Source of the DNA: Eimeria necatrix
Taxonomy: Eukaryota > Apicomplexa > Conoidasida > Eucoccidiorida > Eimeriidae
Assembly (NCBI RefSeq): GCF_000499385.1
Contig: NW_013652667.1
Location: 1 to 54,186, forward strand
Length of the DNA: 54,186 nucleotides
Direction of reading: 5' to 3'
Below the pieces are notes generated by a model, which did not search any database, was not told the DNA's origin, and saw only the letters and a program-made list of their open reading frames with translations. Shown here piece after piece: positions 13,773 to 25,000 of the stretch (positions are counted from its first letter, which is position 1; every line of letters begins with the position of its first letter). The position numbers were made by a program, and so were the translations under genes.

Positions 13773-14268
13773 GCTTTGAGCCCTCGAAGAAGCAGCGGCA
13801 GTACTGAAGGCAAATCATATACTTGGTGGTATTGTCCTTGTAGCTGTGGATTAAATGAATTCTTGGAAAGGCCGAGGACACACACCACCCTGAACTCTCA
13901 GCATAGTCTACACAAGCTTGGAATTTTTTATTCTAAGGTTCGTTGCATACTTGGATCCAAATGAGCCCCGCACAGTCAGTGGGGGTCTGTTCTTATCGCA
14001 CTGCATACACAAGAGTCAACCCGAATTCCAACAGCCAACGACCCCAAGCACTCCGTCAAGGGCCGCTTGGAAATCAACTACAAAACAAAGTGGCAGCGGG
14101 GCATCTCCTGAATGAACCCCCAGGCTCGAAATGACAGGTGAAGGGAGCCCTTTTGGGGAGCGTCAGGGGAGCAACGGCTCTTAAGCCGGTGCCCTAGCGA
14201 AGCCCATCCTAGATCCCTCCAAGCCTTGGCACCGAAGGAGACCTCTGTAGGCACCCTCGTAGGGGGCC
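13773..14268. other. Convergent 3' spacer
   Basis: About 500 bases between the stop of the Gln-rich gene (+) and the stop of the ZW10-like gene (-). Short open frames exist on both strands but none has splice context or coding-like composition. It should hold both 3' untranslated regions. No polyadenylation signal stands out. Confidence 0.4.
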
Positions 14269-17200
14269 TCAAGTAGCACCTGTGAAACCACAGAACACCT
14301 CCTTGCGGGCCCCTAGGGGAGCGCTCCCAATAAAGGGGTTGAGAGAGAGCAATGCGAGACGTTGCTCTATCGGTCGAAACGTTTGCTGCAGCAGCAGTGG
14401 ATGAGTTGCTGCCAACTGTAACAGCAGCAGCACATCCGCCTCAAGTACTTTCTGAAGAGCAGCAGCGACCTGCAAGAGCGGTGCAAGCTGTTCCGTGAGA
14501 AGCGGGCTACCCTGTTGCTGCTTTGCCTGCTGTTGCTGCTGCTGCTGCCTGCTGTTGTCTGAACCATTTGGGGCCCCGTCTTGCGCTAAGAGACAAGCCA
14601 GCTCGTCCGTTGCAAAAGCAGTATCCGAAGATCCTTCCGCCTCCGGTCTCAGCTGCTGACGCTGTACGTGCAGCAGCAACGTGGCCTTCACCTGGGTGCA
14701 GACATGCTGCAGCAGTCTGCAGCAAAGAGGCCCCACGCGCTGCGCTGCTGCTCTGCTTGTGCTGTTTCCAGCCACAACAGCTGCTGCTTCGGGAGTACTG
14801 ATGCACGGTGCTGCAGCCAATGCTGCAGCCAGCACGGCTCGTAGCACGCTATCTATCAAGCAGTCTGCTGCCAGACCGACTACCTCCGCGTACACCTGCA
14901 GCAGCAGCAATAGCAGTAGCAGCAGTAGACGGCGTGGCAAATCATCACGACTCTGACAGCATGCGACCTCTAGTTTGTGGCACCGCTGCCTGTTTTGCTG
15001 CAGCAAAAAGAAGGCTTTGGCTACCGGTGTGCAGCCTTGCTGCAGGACCTAAGTTTATGACTTGACCATAAGAAGGTACACAAGCAGTTTCGACGGACTA
15101 AGACAAACCTACATCTCAGAACTAATAGTGTTTATGGAAAAACGGCTAGCAGCCACAGCTGGATGGTCGTCGAGTGGAAGAAACACACGTGGATCCTCAG
15201 AGAAAGGCAGAGATAGGATGAGGGGTTTAGCAGAAGTAGGGTTTCGGATTTATGACGCACCTGAATAGGTAGCACCCGCAGGAGCTCCAGCGCTGCAGAG
15301 TGAAGTTGCCGGGTGAGAACCCCCGCAGCAGCTTCCATATGAATTTCAAGGCTGCTGCTGCTGCCACTGCTGGTAGCTGCTGCTGTCAGAAGCTCGTGCA
15401 GCTCTCTTGAAGCTTGCTGCAACTCCTGCTGCAGCCCCTTCACCATGACGAGATACGTCTCCTCTTGCTGCCGTTTCAGCGCCACGCTGATCTCCGCCAG
15501 CTGCTGCCGAAAGGGCGCCTCATTGTGCTGCTGCACTGCTGGTGTTGCAGTTGCCGCAGCAGCAGCGCCTCCCGCTGCTTGAGCTACTCTGCTTGTAGGC
15601 GCTGCAGCAACTAATGCATCAAAGTCAAATAAAGGTAGGCAGTCGTCCAAAAGGGAAAATGCGCGGCGTGCTGCGGCAGCAGGACAGTCGCAGCACTTGA
15701 TGCTGCTGCTGCTGCATCTGCAGCGGCTGTGTGCCCCGCCGCCTTTTTCTGCGGCCAAAGCAGCAAACAGCAGCGGCATCCTCAGCAGCCAACGCGAAAT
15801 TACCTCAGTGTCTGTCCACCTCAATGCGAGGGCACCTACATTAACCGTTGTTGCTGCAGGTGCTGCAGTCTCTGTCGCCGCCGGGCTAGTTACAGGTCCC
15901 AGGGACCTCAGCAGGCAAAACAGGTCGCTAATTGAGAGGATAGCAGCAACCTCAGCACGTGCTGCAACGCGGCTGCAGCAGCAGCTGCTGCTGGTGCAGC
16001 AGCCACCGGGACGGCCTTTGTTACTGCTGCACCAACAGGGCACCGCGCTGGATTTGCTGTTGCAGCTGCAACGCGCTGCAGCAGCTGCTGCTGCCCGGAG
16101 CAGGCCGTGCAGCTGCTGCAGCAGCAGCCAACTCTGGCGGGTGATTCTCAGAGGGGCCAGCTGCACTAGGGAAGCATCTGTCTCCTCGGCAATGCACTGC
16201 AGCAGTTGCAAGCGCTGCTGCTTCTGCTCTTGCTGCTGCGGTCCCGCAGCTGAATGCAACAGCAGCAGGCCACGGAGGCTGCCGGGGATGTTGTTTTCTG
16301 TGGCCAGAACTGTGCCCTGCTCAGCACCAGCAAGCCCTGCGGTTGCTGCCTGCTGCAGCAGATGCCGTGCTCCTTCAAGCAGTTCGATGCTGCGCTGTAT
16401 GTACACATCGAGCAGCCACTTTGCTGCCATTCGAGCTGCCCGTCTATTGGGCTGCTGCTGCTGCAGTCCATGCAGCACTAGGAGCTGCTCCATCTGCACA
16501 ATCCCAGCAGCAGAAGCCGCACTGGCGAGAAATGGTAAAACAGCTCTTTCTGCTCCTCCGGGGGCTGCCGCTGCTGCTGTTGCTCCCATGTGCAGCCGCA
16601 GGGGCTCCTGCTGATCACTGGAAGTCTCCAAGAGCAGCTGCAGCAGCGGCTGCTCCAGATCCTTCCAGATCAGCGCGGCCCAAGTGCGCATGCACTCCTG
16701 CTGCTTATCTGCTGCGTGGTCCCACACAAACTGCAGCAGGGACTCCAGCACTGGAAGCAGCCCCTGTGGTGTTTTTTCAGCAACTTCCTTTGCTTCTGCT
16801 TCTGCTGCTGCAGTGTCCTCCGCAGCAGCAGCAACCCAGCCCCAAGTCACAGACGATGCCCCGTGGCTCCCTCTTTCATCTCGAGAAGCTCCAAAAATTA
16901 GCTTCTTTTTGCTGCCTTTGGCCGCAGCAACAACAGCAAACAAAGGCTGAAGCGTGCTGCTGCTAATGCTCTGTGTGAGTCTATATAGGCGGCGGCGCAG
17001 CAGGCCCAGATGCCCTAAGGCTTCCCATACATCTCTCAAACGCAACACCGCTTCTGCTGCTGTTGCTGCTGTACCATTTCTTTCTGCTGCTGCTGCTGCT
17101 GCTGCATTCGCGCCATCTCGGGCCGCAGAGTCGTTAGCTGCAGCAGCCGCTGCTACGTCACTTGCTGCTTCCGCACCGGTACAGCTGCTGCTGCAGCTGT

Positions 17201-17909
17201 CCATGGTGCCATTGCTGCGCAAGAGGGGAGTGACCGTGAGCTGCTGCCGAGACACCTCTATGTGCTGCTGCAGGCGCAGGTCTAGGGCCTTGACCAGGTG
17301 TATGTACACCTCAGCGAACTGCTGCTGCAGCTGAGAGATGGCCGGCGGCCGCTGGGGTCCCTGTGTGGCAGCCAGCAGCGGCAGCAGCAGCCTCAGTGCG
17401 CACTGCTGCAGCGCAGCAGCAGCTGCGAGCAGTTGATGCTGCTGCAGAAGCTCTAGACAGGCTGCTAGCTGCTGCTGCACCCGCTGTACCTGCAGAAGGC
17501 ACGTCTCTGCTTCGTGTATTACCCCTAGCTGCTGCTGCAGCCGCAGTTGCTGCTGCTCCCGCCGCTGCAGTCGGAACGCGAGGGACTCTTTCTTGGGGCC
17601 TTTCCCCATGAGCTGCTGCTGAAACAGCAGCAGCCTAGTGCACAGCGTTTGCGACTGTTGTTGCTGCTGCTGCAGAGACACCTGAAAGCCGCGCACGCGC
17701 TCCTCGCCCTGCTGCAGCAGCTGCAGCACTTGCTGCTTCGCCTGAGCCTCCGCTGCCCACACATCCTGCAAAAGCTGCTGCAATTGTTCCAGAGAAACTG
17801 TAGCTGGCAACACTTCTGCTGCTGGTGACCCTGCTGCTGGGGACGATCCCGTTGCAGCAGCAACGCCATAGTCTATGGGCAGCAGCGGCCCTTCAGGCGC
17901 ATGCATCAT
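14269..17909 (-). CDS. ZW10/Dsl1-family tethering protein, putative
   Basis: Two exons, 15261-17909 and 14269-14895, are joined by a phase-0 intron (GTGCGT...CTGCAG), giving 1091 residues. ZW10 acts in the NRZ/Dsl1 complex that tethers Golgi-derived vesicles at the ER and, in animals, at kinetochores. The order of features follows ZW10: an N-terminal helical region (residues about 25-300); a segment near residue 350 (WEALGHLGLLRRRLY) followed by VLESLLQFVWD and LIWKDLEQPLLQ near 416; RRAARMAAKWLLDVYIQRS near 490; DLFCLLRSLGP near 660; and across the exon junction ELLRVLPIQ plus VYAEVVGLAADCL, matching the conserved C-terminal helices. Ala, Gln and Ser runs and a short Cys-rich stretch interrupt the family core, making it longer than the roughly 780 residues of human ZW10. 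COG7 was considered because the helical layout is similar, but the IWKDL-type segment and the C-terminal part favour ZW10. Start is ATG ATG CAT. Confidence 0.65.
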
Positions 17910-19077
17910 TGTGCTGCAGGCTCAGCTGCTTCCAGAGCAGCGACAACTTTGCAAGAAATGCTGCTGCGGCCAGCGGAACAGCTGCACAAGCAGCTGCCGC
18001 TGCCGTTGTTGCTGCTGTGCCCTGGGCTGGGGGCCAGCTCTTGCGGCTGCTGCTGCCGGCGGCTACGAGCAGCAGGCCCTTAGCATAATGTTCAGCAGGT
18101 TTTGCACACCGCACTTAAGTCCCGAGCAGCAATGCGGCGCCTGCTGATGCGTCTCCCCAGCGGGAGCAGCCTAAGCAGCCTCAGCAGTTGCAGTAAGACT
18201 TATGGCAGTTATAACGCGTACAGGAGAAGTATTTAGTACGGGAGCAAAAACTGCACAAAGACAGTCAGCAGCAGCGAGCTGTTCTGCAGCGCTGAGCTGA
18301 AATGTCAGCGGCATCTGCGGCAGTTGCTGCTGCTGCAGTTGCTGCTGCTGCTGCCGCAGCCGACACTGCTCGGGGTCCCGCTGCCGCTGAAGCGCAGGAG
18401 CAGCAGCAGCTTCAACCACATCAGCAACAACAGTAACTTGGCTTTAATTGCGTTTTCAAGGGAGCGTTTAGGGCCTTCTAGGGCTCTGGGAAATAGGCCA
18501 CAACCGCTGGCTGAGGGGCCGCTGGTTGAGGCGTGGCCTGTGTCGAGCAGCAGCAGCTGCAGCAGCAGCACCAGCAGATGCAACCGCAACATCAAAAGCT
18601 CCAGCAACATTGCAAGAGCTTCCGTATGGGCTCTGATTTAGCTGCAACACTAGAAGGAATAGACTCAACTGGCAACTCAACTGGCAGCAGCAGCAGCAGT
18701 CCGTTCTCCCCACGACCTTGGGGTCTTAGCAGATTGAGGTCAAAAGGTCACCGTGCTGCTGCTGCAGTGGCTCGTTACAGTGCTCACAGCCTGTGGCATT
18801 GTTCCTCTGGCTGCTGCAGCAGGCTACAGCAGCGATCCGTGCTGGGGACAGCGGGAAGCACCTACAGACATTTTTCACGTACAGCAGCGACAACTGCAGC
18901 AGGCATAACCACAGCTACAGTCACTGCGCCGGAGAAAGCAGCAGCAGAAACTGCTGCGCAGCAGCGGATAGACAAGCCAACTACAGCTCTGGAAGGGCCT
19001 AATATGATGCTTCCGGAGGCTCGGTAAAATCAGCGGGAGCAGCAGTTGAACTGAAGCATCGGCGGCAGCAGCAGCAA
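17910..19077. promoter_or_regulatory. Divergent spacer upstream of the ZW10-like and helicase genes
   Basis: About 1.2 kb between two divergent starts. It still carries many CAG/CTG triplets, and a plus-strand frame at 18533-19027 has a GTG start, a Gln-rich opening and then mixed Ser/Ala residues. It is out of frame with the helicase start at 19078 and has no clear splice exit into it. It may be 5' untranslated sequence or an unrecognised first exon of the helicase. No promoter motif was recognised. Confidence 0.35.
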
Positions 19078-22000
19078 ATGCAGCGAAAGCCAAAAGGATC
19101 GCTGCTGCAGCAGCTGCTGCTGAAGCATGACCAGGAGCAGCATATTGATTCCAGCGATGAGAGCGGCAACTCGGACTGTAGCAGGAAGGCATCCTCGAAG
19201 CGGCAGCAGCAGCAGCAAGAGCAACTGCAGCAGAAGCAGCACGCAAAGAGAAGGGCTCTACTGCGGGCTGCAGCAAACGCAGCATCAGAGGGAGCCGTGG
19301 AGTGCCTGTACACTTGGGGCCCTCTCCAAGTCGCTTCCGAAGGGCCACCGTCTGCATTTTGCTGGCGCTGTGGCAGCGGCAACAGCAGCAGCAGCAGCTG
19401 CAGCAGCAGCAGCAGCATTAAGAGTGCATCAGGGACTCCCTACCGTCGCCTCAGGCGTTGTTTATTGGAGCAGCGCGAAGAATGTGAGCCAGCTACTGCC
19501 CCTGAGTTGTCTGCAGCAGCAGGGGAGAGTGGAAAGGTACAAGCTGCTCCTGCAGCTCCTGCAGCAGCAGCTGCTCCCCCTGCAGCACCTGCAGCAGCAG
19601 CTGCCACAGCTGCAGCAGACGCAATTAGTCAGGCCTCTGTATCATGCGCTGCGGATGATGCGGTAGTAGATACTACTTCGACAGCAGACGCAGCAGCAAC
19701 GGATGGAACAGCAGCGGCTCACACGGCCGCAACAGAAGCAGCAAAGACTGCGGCAGCAACAGCGCAGCACATCTGCGGCTGCAGGAACGTTTTCGGTGCT
19801 CTTTTGGAGGCCAACGGCCCTGGACGCCTTCGCCTTTCTCTTGTAGCTGCTGAGCGTCCGTTTACAGCACCAGCTGCAGCAGCCGCAGCAGCACCAGCAG
19901 CAGCCACAATAAACGCAGTGGCAGCAGCAGGAAAGTCAACAGAGAGTGCTAATGAAAGCGACACAGCAAGCATGCCAAGAGTAGTAACAGGGACAAGAGC
20001 AGCTCCTGTTGCTCCTGAAGCAGCGGGAGCAGCATCTGCAGTAGCGGGAGCAGCACCTGCAGCAGCAGCAGCAGCAGCAGCAGCAGCGGCTACTGCTGCT
20101 GCTGCTGCTCCCCGCGTCGCTGCCACGTGCATTCTACGGGCAGATGCTGCAGCGAAGACTTTAGGCTGCGACTTGCTGCAGCTGCTAACAGCTAAGCAGC
20201 AGCTGTTGCCGCTTTGCCTCCGCGCAGCGCTACTCCATGCTACATCTGCAGATGCACCTGTTGCTGGTGCTGCTGCCTCTGCCGATGATTCCGATGCCCC
20301 ACAAGCAGCAACAGCAGCAGAACAGGAAACAGCATCTGCAGCACCAGCAGCAAGAGGCTGTAGGCGGAAGGCGTCAATGCGCAAGAAGCGGAGCAGCGCA
20401 GCTGCCGCGGAGCCTTTTGAAGGCCTAGTACCCTTTGGCAGCAGCAGCAGCAACAACAACAAAGGGTGGCTGTGGTCGATTGAGGTCTCTCTGTGCCTAA
20501 TGACAAGACGCTGTGGGCGTCCCCGCGATGTGTTCCCTCTTTACTCGGAGTGCAGAGTCAAAGCAGCACAGTGGTCAGCTGCTGCCGCTTTTGTTGCTGC
20601 TGCGGCTGCCCATGACGGCGGCAATGCTGCTGTTGCTGAAGAAACTGCCACTGCTGCAACAGCTGGCCTTCCTAGTCATGAGGGCTACGCTGGCTTTGTT
20701 GTTGTTGCTTCTGCCGCTGCTACTGCTGCTGCTAGTGCTGCTGGCGCTGCCGCTGCTGCCGTAGCTGCTGCTGCTCATCTGATTGCTTCCTGCTGCACGA
20801 TATGTTATGCAAGTGGTACAGGCACTGGGGTTCTCATGGCTCCTTCTAGTGGCGCAACTTCTGCTGCCGTTTGCGAGACTGTGCTGTTGGGTTGCTGCTG
20901 CAGGTTGTTCGGGCGGATGTTGGGTCAGGCTTCGTTGCTGCCAGCAGCAGCAGCGGCAGGAGCAGCCGCACAAGGAGGCGCAGCTTTGCGCCACTTCTTC
21001 GTCAGCCCTTCTTTCATTTACAGCCTCGTCTCTCAGCGGCGTGTCCTGCATGCACTGCAGCTTCAAGAGAAGCACGGCAGTAGCAGCAGCAGCCAAAGCA
21101 GCAGCTCCAAGCAGCAACCCCCCAGCGACCACCGCAGCAGCAGTAGCGATACCTGCTCCAGCAGCAAGTGTACCTCTAGCAGCGACTCCACGAGTAGCAG
21201 CAGGAGCATTTCCAGCTGCAGCTGTGACAGCAAGCGCGTTGGCCCATTTGTGGGCGTAGAGTTCCTCAAGCCACCGGGGCTGCAGTGTTGCCTGCGCCCA
21301 TATCAGCAGAGGGCGGTCCTGTTTGCCTTATCAAGAGAGTGGCGGCAATACATAAGCAGCAGCACCCGCATTGGCAGCAGCGAAAGCGTCAGGGAGTGGG
21401 AGAGGGTGCTTGGACGGCAGCAGCAGCAGCAGTTGCGAGCACTAGTGCACCAGCAGCTAATGCAGCAGCAAGTTAATCTGGTGTGGCATCGAGTCGTACT
21501 GCCTTCTGGTGCTGCTGTTTGGATCAACCACACAACTGGTCAGGTTGCTGCTGGATCCCTGGGACCACCAGCAGGACCAGCAGCAGAGGCAGAAGCAGCA
21601 GCCGCAGCAAGCGAGGCCTCAGTCGGATTTGACGTCCCAGGAGGTCTACTGTGCGACTCCATGGGTCTTGGAAAGAGTGTAGAGGTCCTAGCATTGGTTC
21701 TAGCGAACCCTAAGCCCCAAACAGCAGAAGTACCTGCGGCAGCAGCATCTGATGCAGCTGTGCCTACTGCTGACGCTGAGATCCAAGGAACATCTACAGA
21801 TCAGGAAGAGGCGGCACAGCACGCTGCAACAACAGAAACAGCAGCGGCACCACCAAAGCAAGCTGCAGCAGCAGACCATAGTGCTGCCACCGTAGCAGCA
21901 GGGCCAGCTGCAGTAGCAAAGGCAGTTGCAGCAGCAGCGACAATACAGGGAACAGCTTGCCGGTGGGGAGATGAGATGCCGCCTGACGCTCGCATTTGCT

Positions 22001-25000
22001 GCATTTGTGGGCTTGACTCGCTGGGGCCCATGAATATAAAAGGGGGGATGCGGTGGGCTCCTCATGCGCCTGCGCGGAGACGTGTGCAGCAGCAGCAGCA
22101 GCAGCGGAAGCAGCAGAGGGAGCAGCAAGGGAAAGAAGCTTCGCTCCTGGCAGTCGTGCAATGCAGCTGTTGCCTCGCTTTTTCTCATGTGTTTTGTGTC
22201 GCCGATTCCCCGGGGGCGCCTGTATCGCTCCCCTTCATCTGCCCCTTTTGCGTTGCCCAACAGCAAGAAACTAAGGCTTGGAGCAGCAGCAGCAAGAGTC
22301 GCAGCAACACCAAAAGTGGCGACGGCGGTAGCGGCAGCATTGGTCCGAAGAGCAGCAACAGCAACGACAGCAGAAGCAGCCAGCTGCCAGAGGTGAAAGG
22401 AACCCTTTTGGTCTGCCCAGCAGCAATTGTAGACCAGTGGCGGCGCGAGGTGTCTGTCCATTGCAATGGCGCTCTCAAGGTCGCTGTCTACCCTGGCCTG
22501 AAGCCTGCGAGAGCCGCCTTAGCAAACACTGTGAGGCGTTACAGTGCCTATACCTTAGGCCCGAGGGCATGAATGGCCTTTTATTTTCTTGCCCGTGCTT
22601 GGGGTTCTGCGGCAGCAGCGCGCAGAGCTCAGCACTTTGGCCGCAGCTTCACAGGGTGGCTTCCATGAAGTGCAGCCGAGGCCTTGAGGCTCTCTGCCTG
22701 CGCTGTGCGCCTGCAGGTGCTCGCGGTCGCGCGGGCGGAGGCGAAATTTGTTTCGCCTGGCGTAGCGCCTGCTTTGCCGCGAGCGCGGTCTGGCAGGGGG
22801 GCTCCTGCTGCAGCGGCTGCGGCAGAGGGTGATACTTCTCAAGGCGGCCGTCCCTCTTTGTCTGTACCTGCTGCTGCAGTGGAAGCAGCAATCGGAGGGC
22901 CACCACAAGGACCTCACGTGCTCGCGTCGCAGCTGGTTGAGCATGACCTAGTAATAGTGCCCTTTGATTCGCTGCAGCAGGAAGTTTGGTTCTCCCCGCC
23001 ACTCAACTTCAGCAACAGCAGCAGCAGCAGCAGCACGAACACCAGCAGCAGCATGTCTCTGCGAGGAGTTAAACGGTACCGCAAGCTCTTTTCCCCTATT
23101 TTGGGAGTTCGCTGGTGGCGACTTGTCATAGATGAGGCCCAGCTAGCTGGCGGTAACCTGCTGATGCTGCTTCTTGGGTTGTTGTTGCTGCTGCTTCTTG
23201 TTTCTGCTGCTGCTGGAGCTGCTGCTTCTTCGTACAGGCTTTGCGTATATAGGCTTGGCCTAAGCTCTGTGCTGCAGTACCTCATTCTGTTCTCTCCGTT
23301 TCAGGCACTGTGTACACCTAGCCCTTATGTCCTAAGGCCCAAACCGAAAGCTAAGATGCTACTTTATTTGTCTTTTTCGATTCCACTGCAGGCTTTAGCG
23401 GGGCTGCCCGGCTTTGCCATTCTATAGAAGCCGTTCACCGCTGGTGCGTCTCTGGCACCCCGCTGCTAGACGAGTTAGCTGCAGAAGGGCCCCAGGGGGC
23501 CCTCTGGGGGAGCCCTCATGCACCTCGAGGTTCGCTGCTGCCCAAGGAGCTCGCGGGTCTCCTGGCCGCCCTTCGTTTCTCTGCAGATTCTCCCCATCTG
23601 TCTTCGCCCTGTTTGCTTCAGTGAGCGCCTACAGCCTAGGCGTGGTGGGGACGAAGCTGCATTAGGGCCCCAGCGTGCTTGCTTGGTGGACTTGCCGCAG
23701 TTTCTGCTGTAGCGTTTCCCCACGGCTGCGTTTCCGTGGCTTGAGGGCCAGGGCCTAGGGCTCTGTGTTTCTTATATCGGGGTTTATTTGTAGGCGAGCG
23801 TTTCAGGGCCTTTCCTTACCCCTTGCACAAGGCGCCCTAGAGGACGACTGCTTAGTGAAGAGCAGTAGCAGCAGCAGCAGCAAAGACAGCAGCAGCAGCT
23901 GTGGAGGCACTGTGGAGGCTCGTGTTGGCCCGCAGTGGGGCCTCACGGGCTTCGCGCTAAATGCTGCTGTGGATTTGTTGGCTCCTCTTATCTGGCGGAC
24001 GGACATGAGCGGTGACATTTGCAGTGAAGAGCCCAAGGAGAAGGCGTAGAGTTTAGGCCGCCTAGCCTGGAGTTTACCTTTAAGATTTGAAGCAAAGCGT
24101 ACTGATTTGCACTTTGTAGTTCTTGGCTCAAAGCTTAGCACACACGTTTTACGCTAAAGCCTACCTTTCCAATCCTTGGAGTCCACGGTGTGTGGTTTAT
24201 GTGTCAGAGGTAGCTGAGGAGCTAGGGGTACCCCCTCCCATAATACACGATGTGTATGTCGAATTGGGGCCTGTGGAGCGCTTCTTTTACCAGCGGCAGC
24301 AGCGGGCTGTAGCACAGCGTGTACAGCGGCTGAGCAGTCGGCAGCAGCAGCTGCAGCAGCAGCAGGCGCAGCAGGCGGGGAAGGGAGCTGGCACGGCAGC
24401 AGCAGAAGCAGCAGCAGCGTCTGCTGCTGCTCGAAGGGCGCACATGGCGGCTGCGCTCTCTTCACAAATGGTTGGGATGCTACTGGTGCTGCGGCAGGCA
24501 GCAAACCATCCTCAGCTTGGGGCCCTTGGCCTCAGCAGTCGACGAAGCAACAGCAGCAGCGGCAGCAGCAGCACATCTACTGCAGCAAACCGGAAAACCG
24601 ATGCTTTGGAGGGGCTTGGCCGCTACATGTCGATGGATGAGGTCCTCTGCCGCCTTCTCGCCGATGCTCGAGTACACCCTAATTCATAAATTCCTTTAAG
24701 CCTCACTGCTGAACCCTGAACCTTATTCGCAGACTTTATTACCTTTTATTAGACATAAAGCCCAAATTTTAAAACGTGGGCCCTCACCAATACTCCCTTT
24801 TGCATTTCTGTGGCTTTATGCTAAACGAGAAACCCTCCACAAGCCTCAAGCCAGCGTTTGCCAGGGGCACATGAGGCTGTACCTCGTGGAGCTTAGGCTG
24901 GAGCCCTGGGCGTTCAGGTGGAGCTTGAAGAGGCGCTGCGGGCGTATTGCGCAGAAGTGAACGGAGTTGCTGGGCTGTCACTGTTGGAGGGCCGGCCAGC

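Noticed and set aside
15697..16966. Plus-strand frames of up to 305 codons opposite the ZW10-like gene
   Set aside because: Composition is Ala/Cys/Leu from triplets and they mirror the conserved minus-strand protein frame by frame.
14269..17909. COG7 as the identity of the tethering protein
   Set aside because: The helical layout is similar, but the segments around LIWKDLEQ and the C-terminal junction fit ZW10 better.
19719..20462. 247-codon minus-strand Ala-rich frame
   Set aside because: It is the reverse reading of GCA/TGC triplets in helicase exon 1; the plus strand continues into recognisable helicase motifs.
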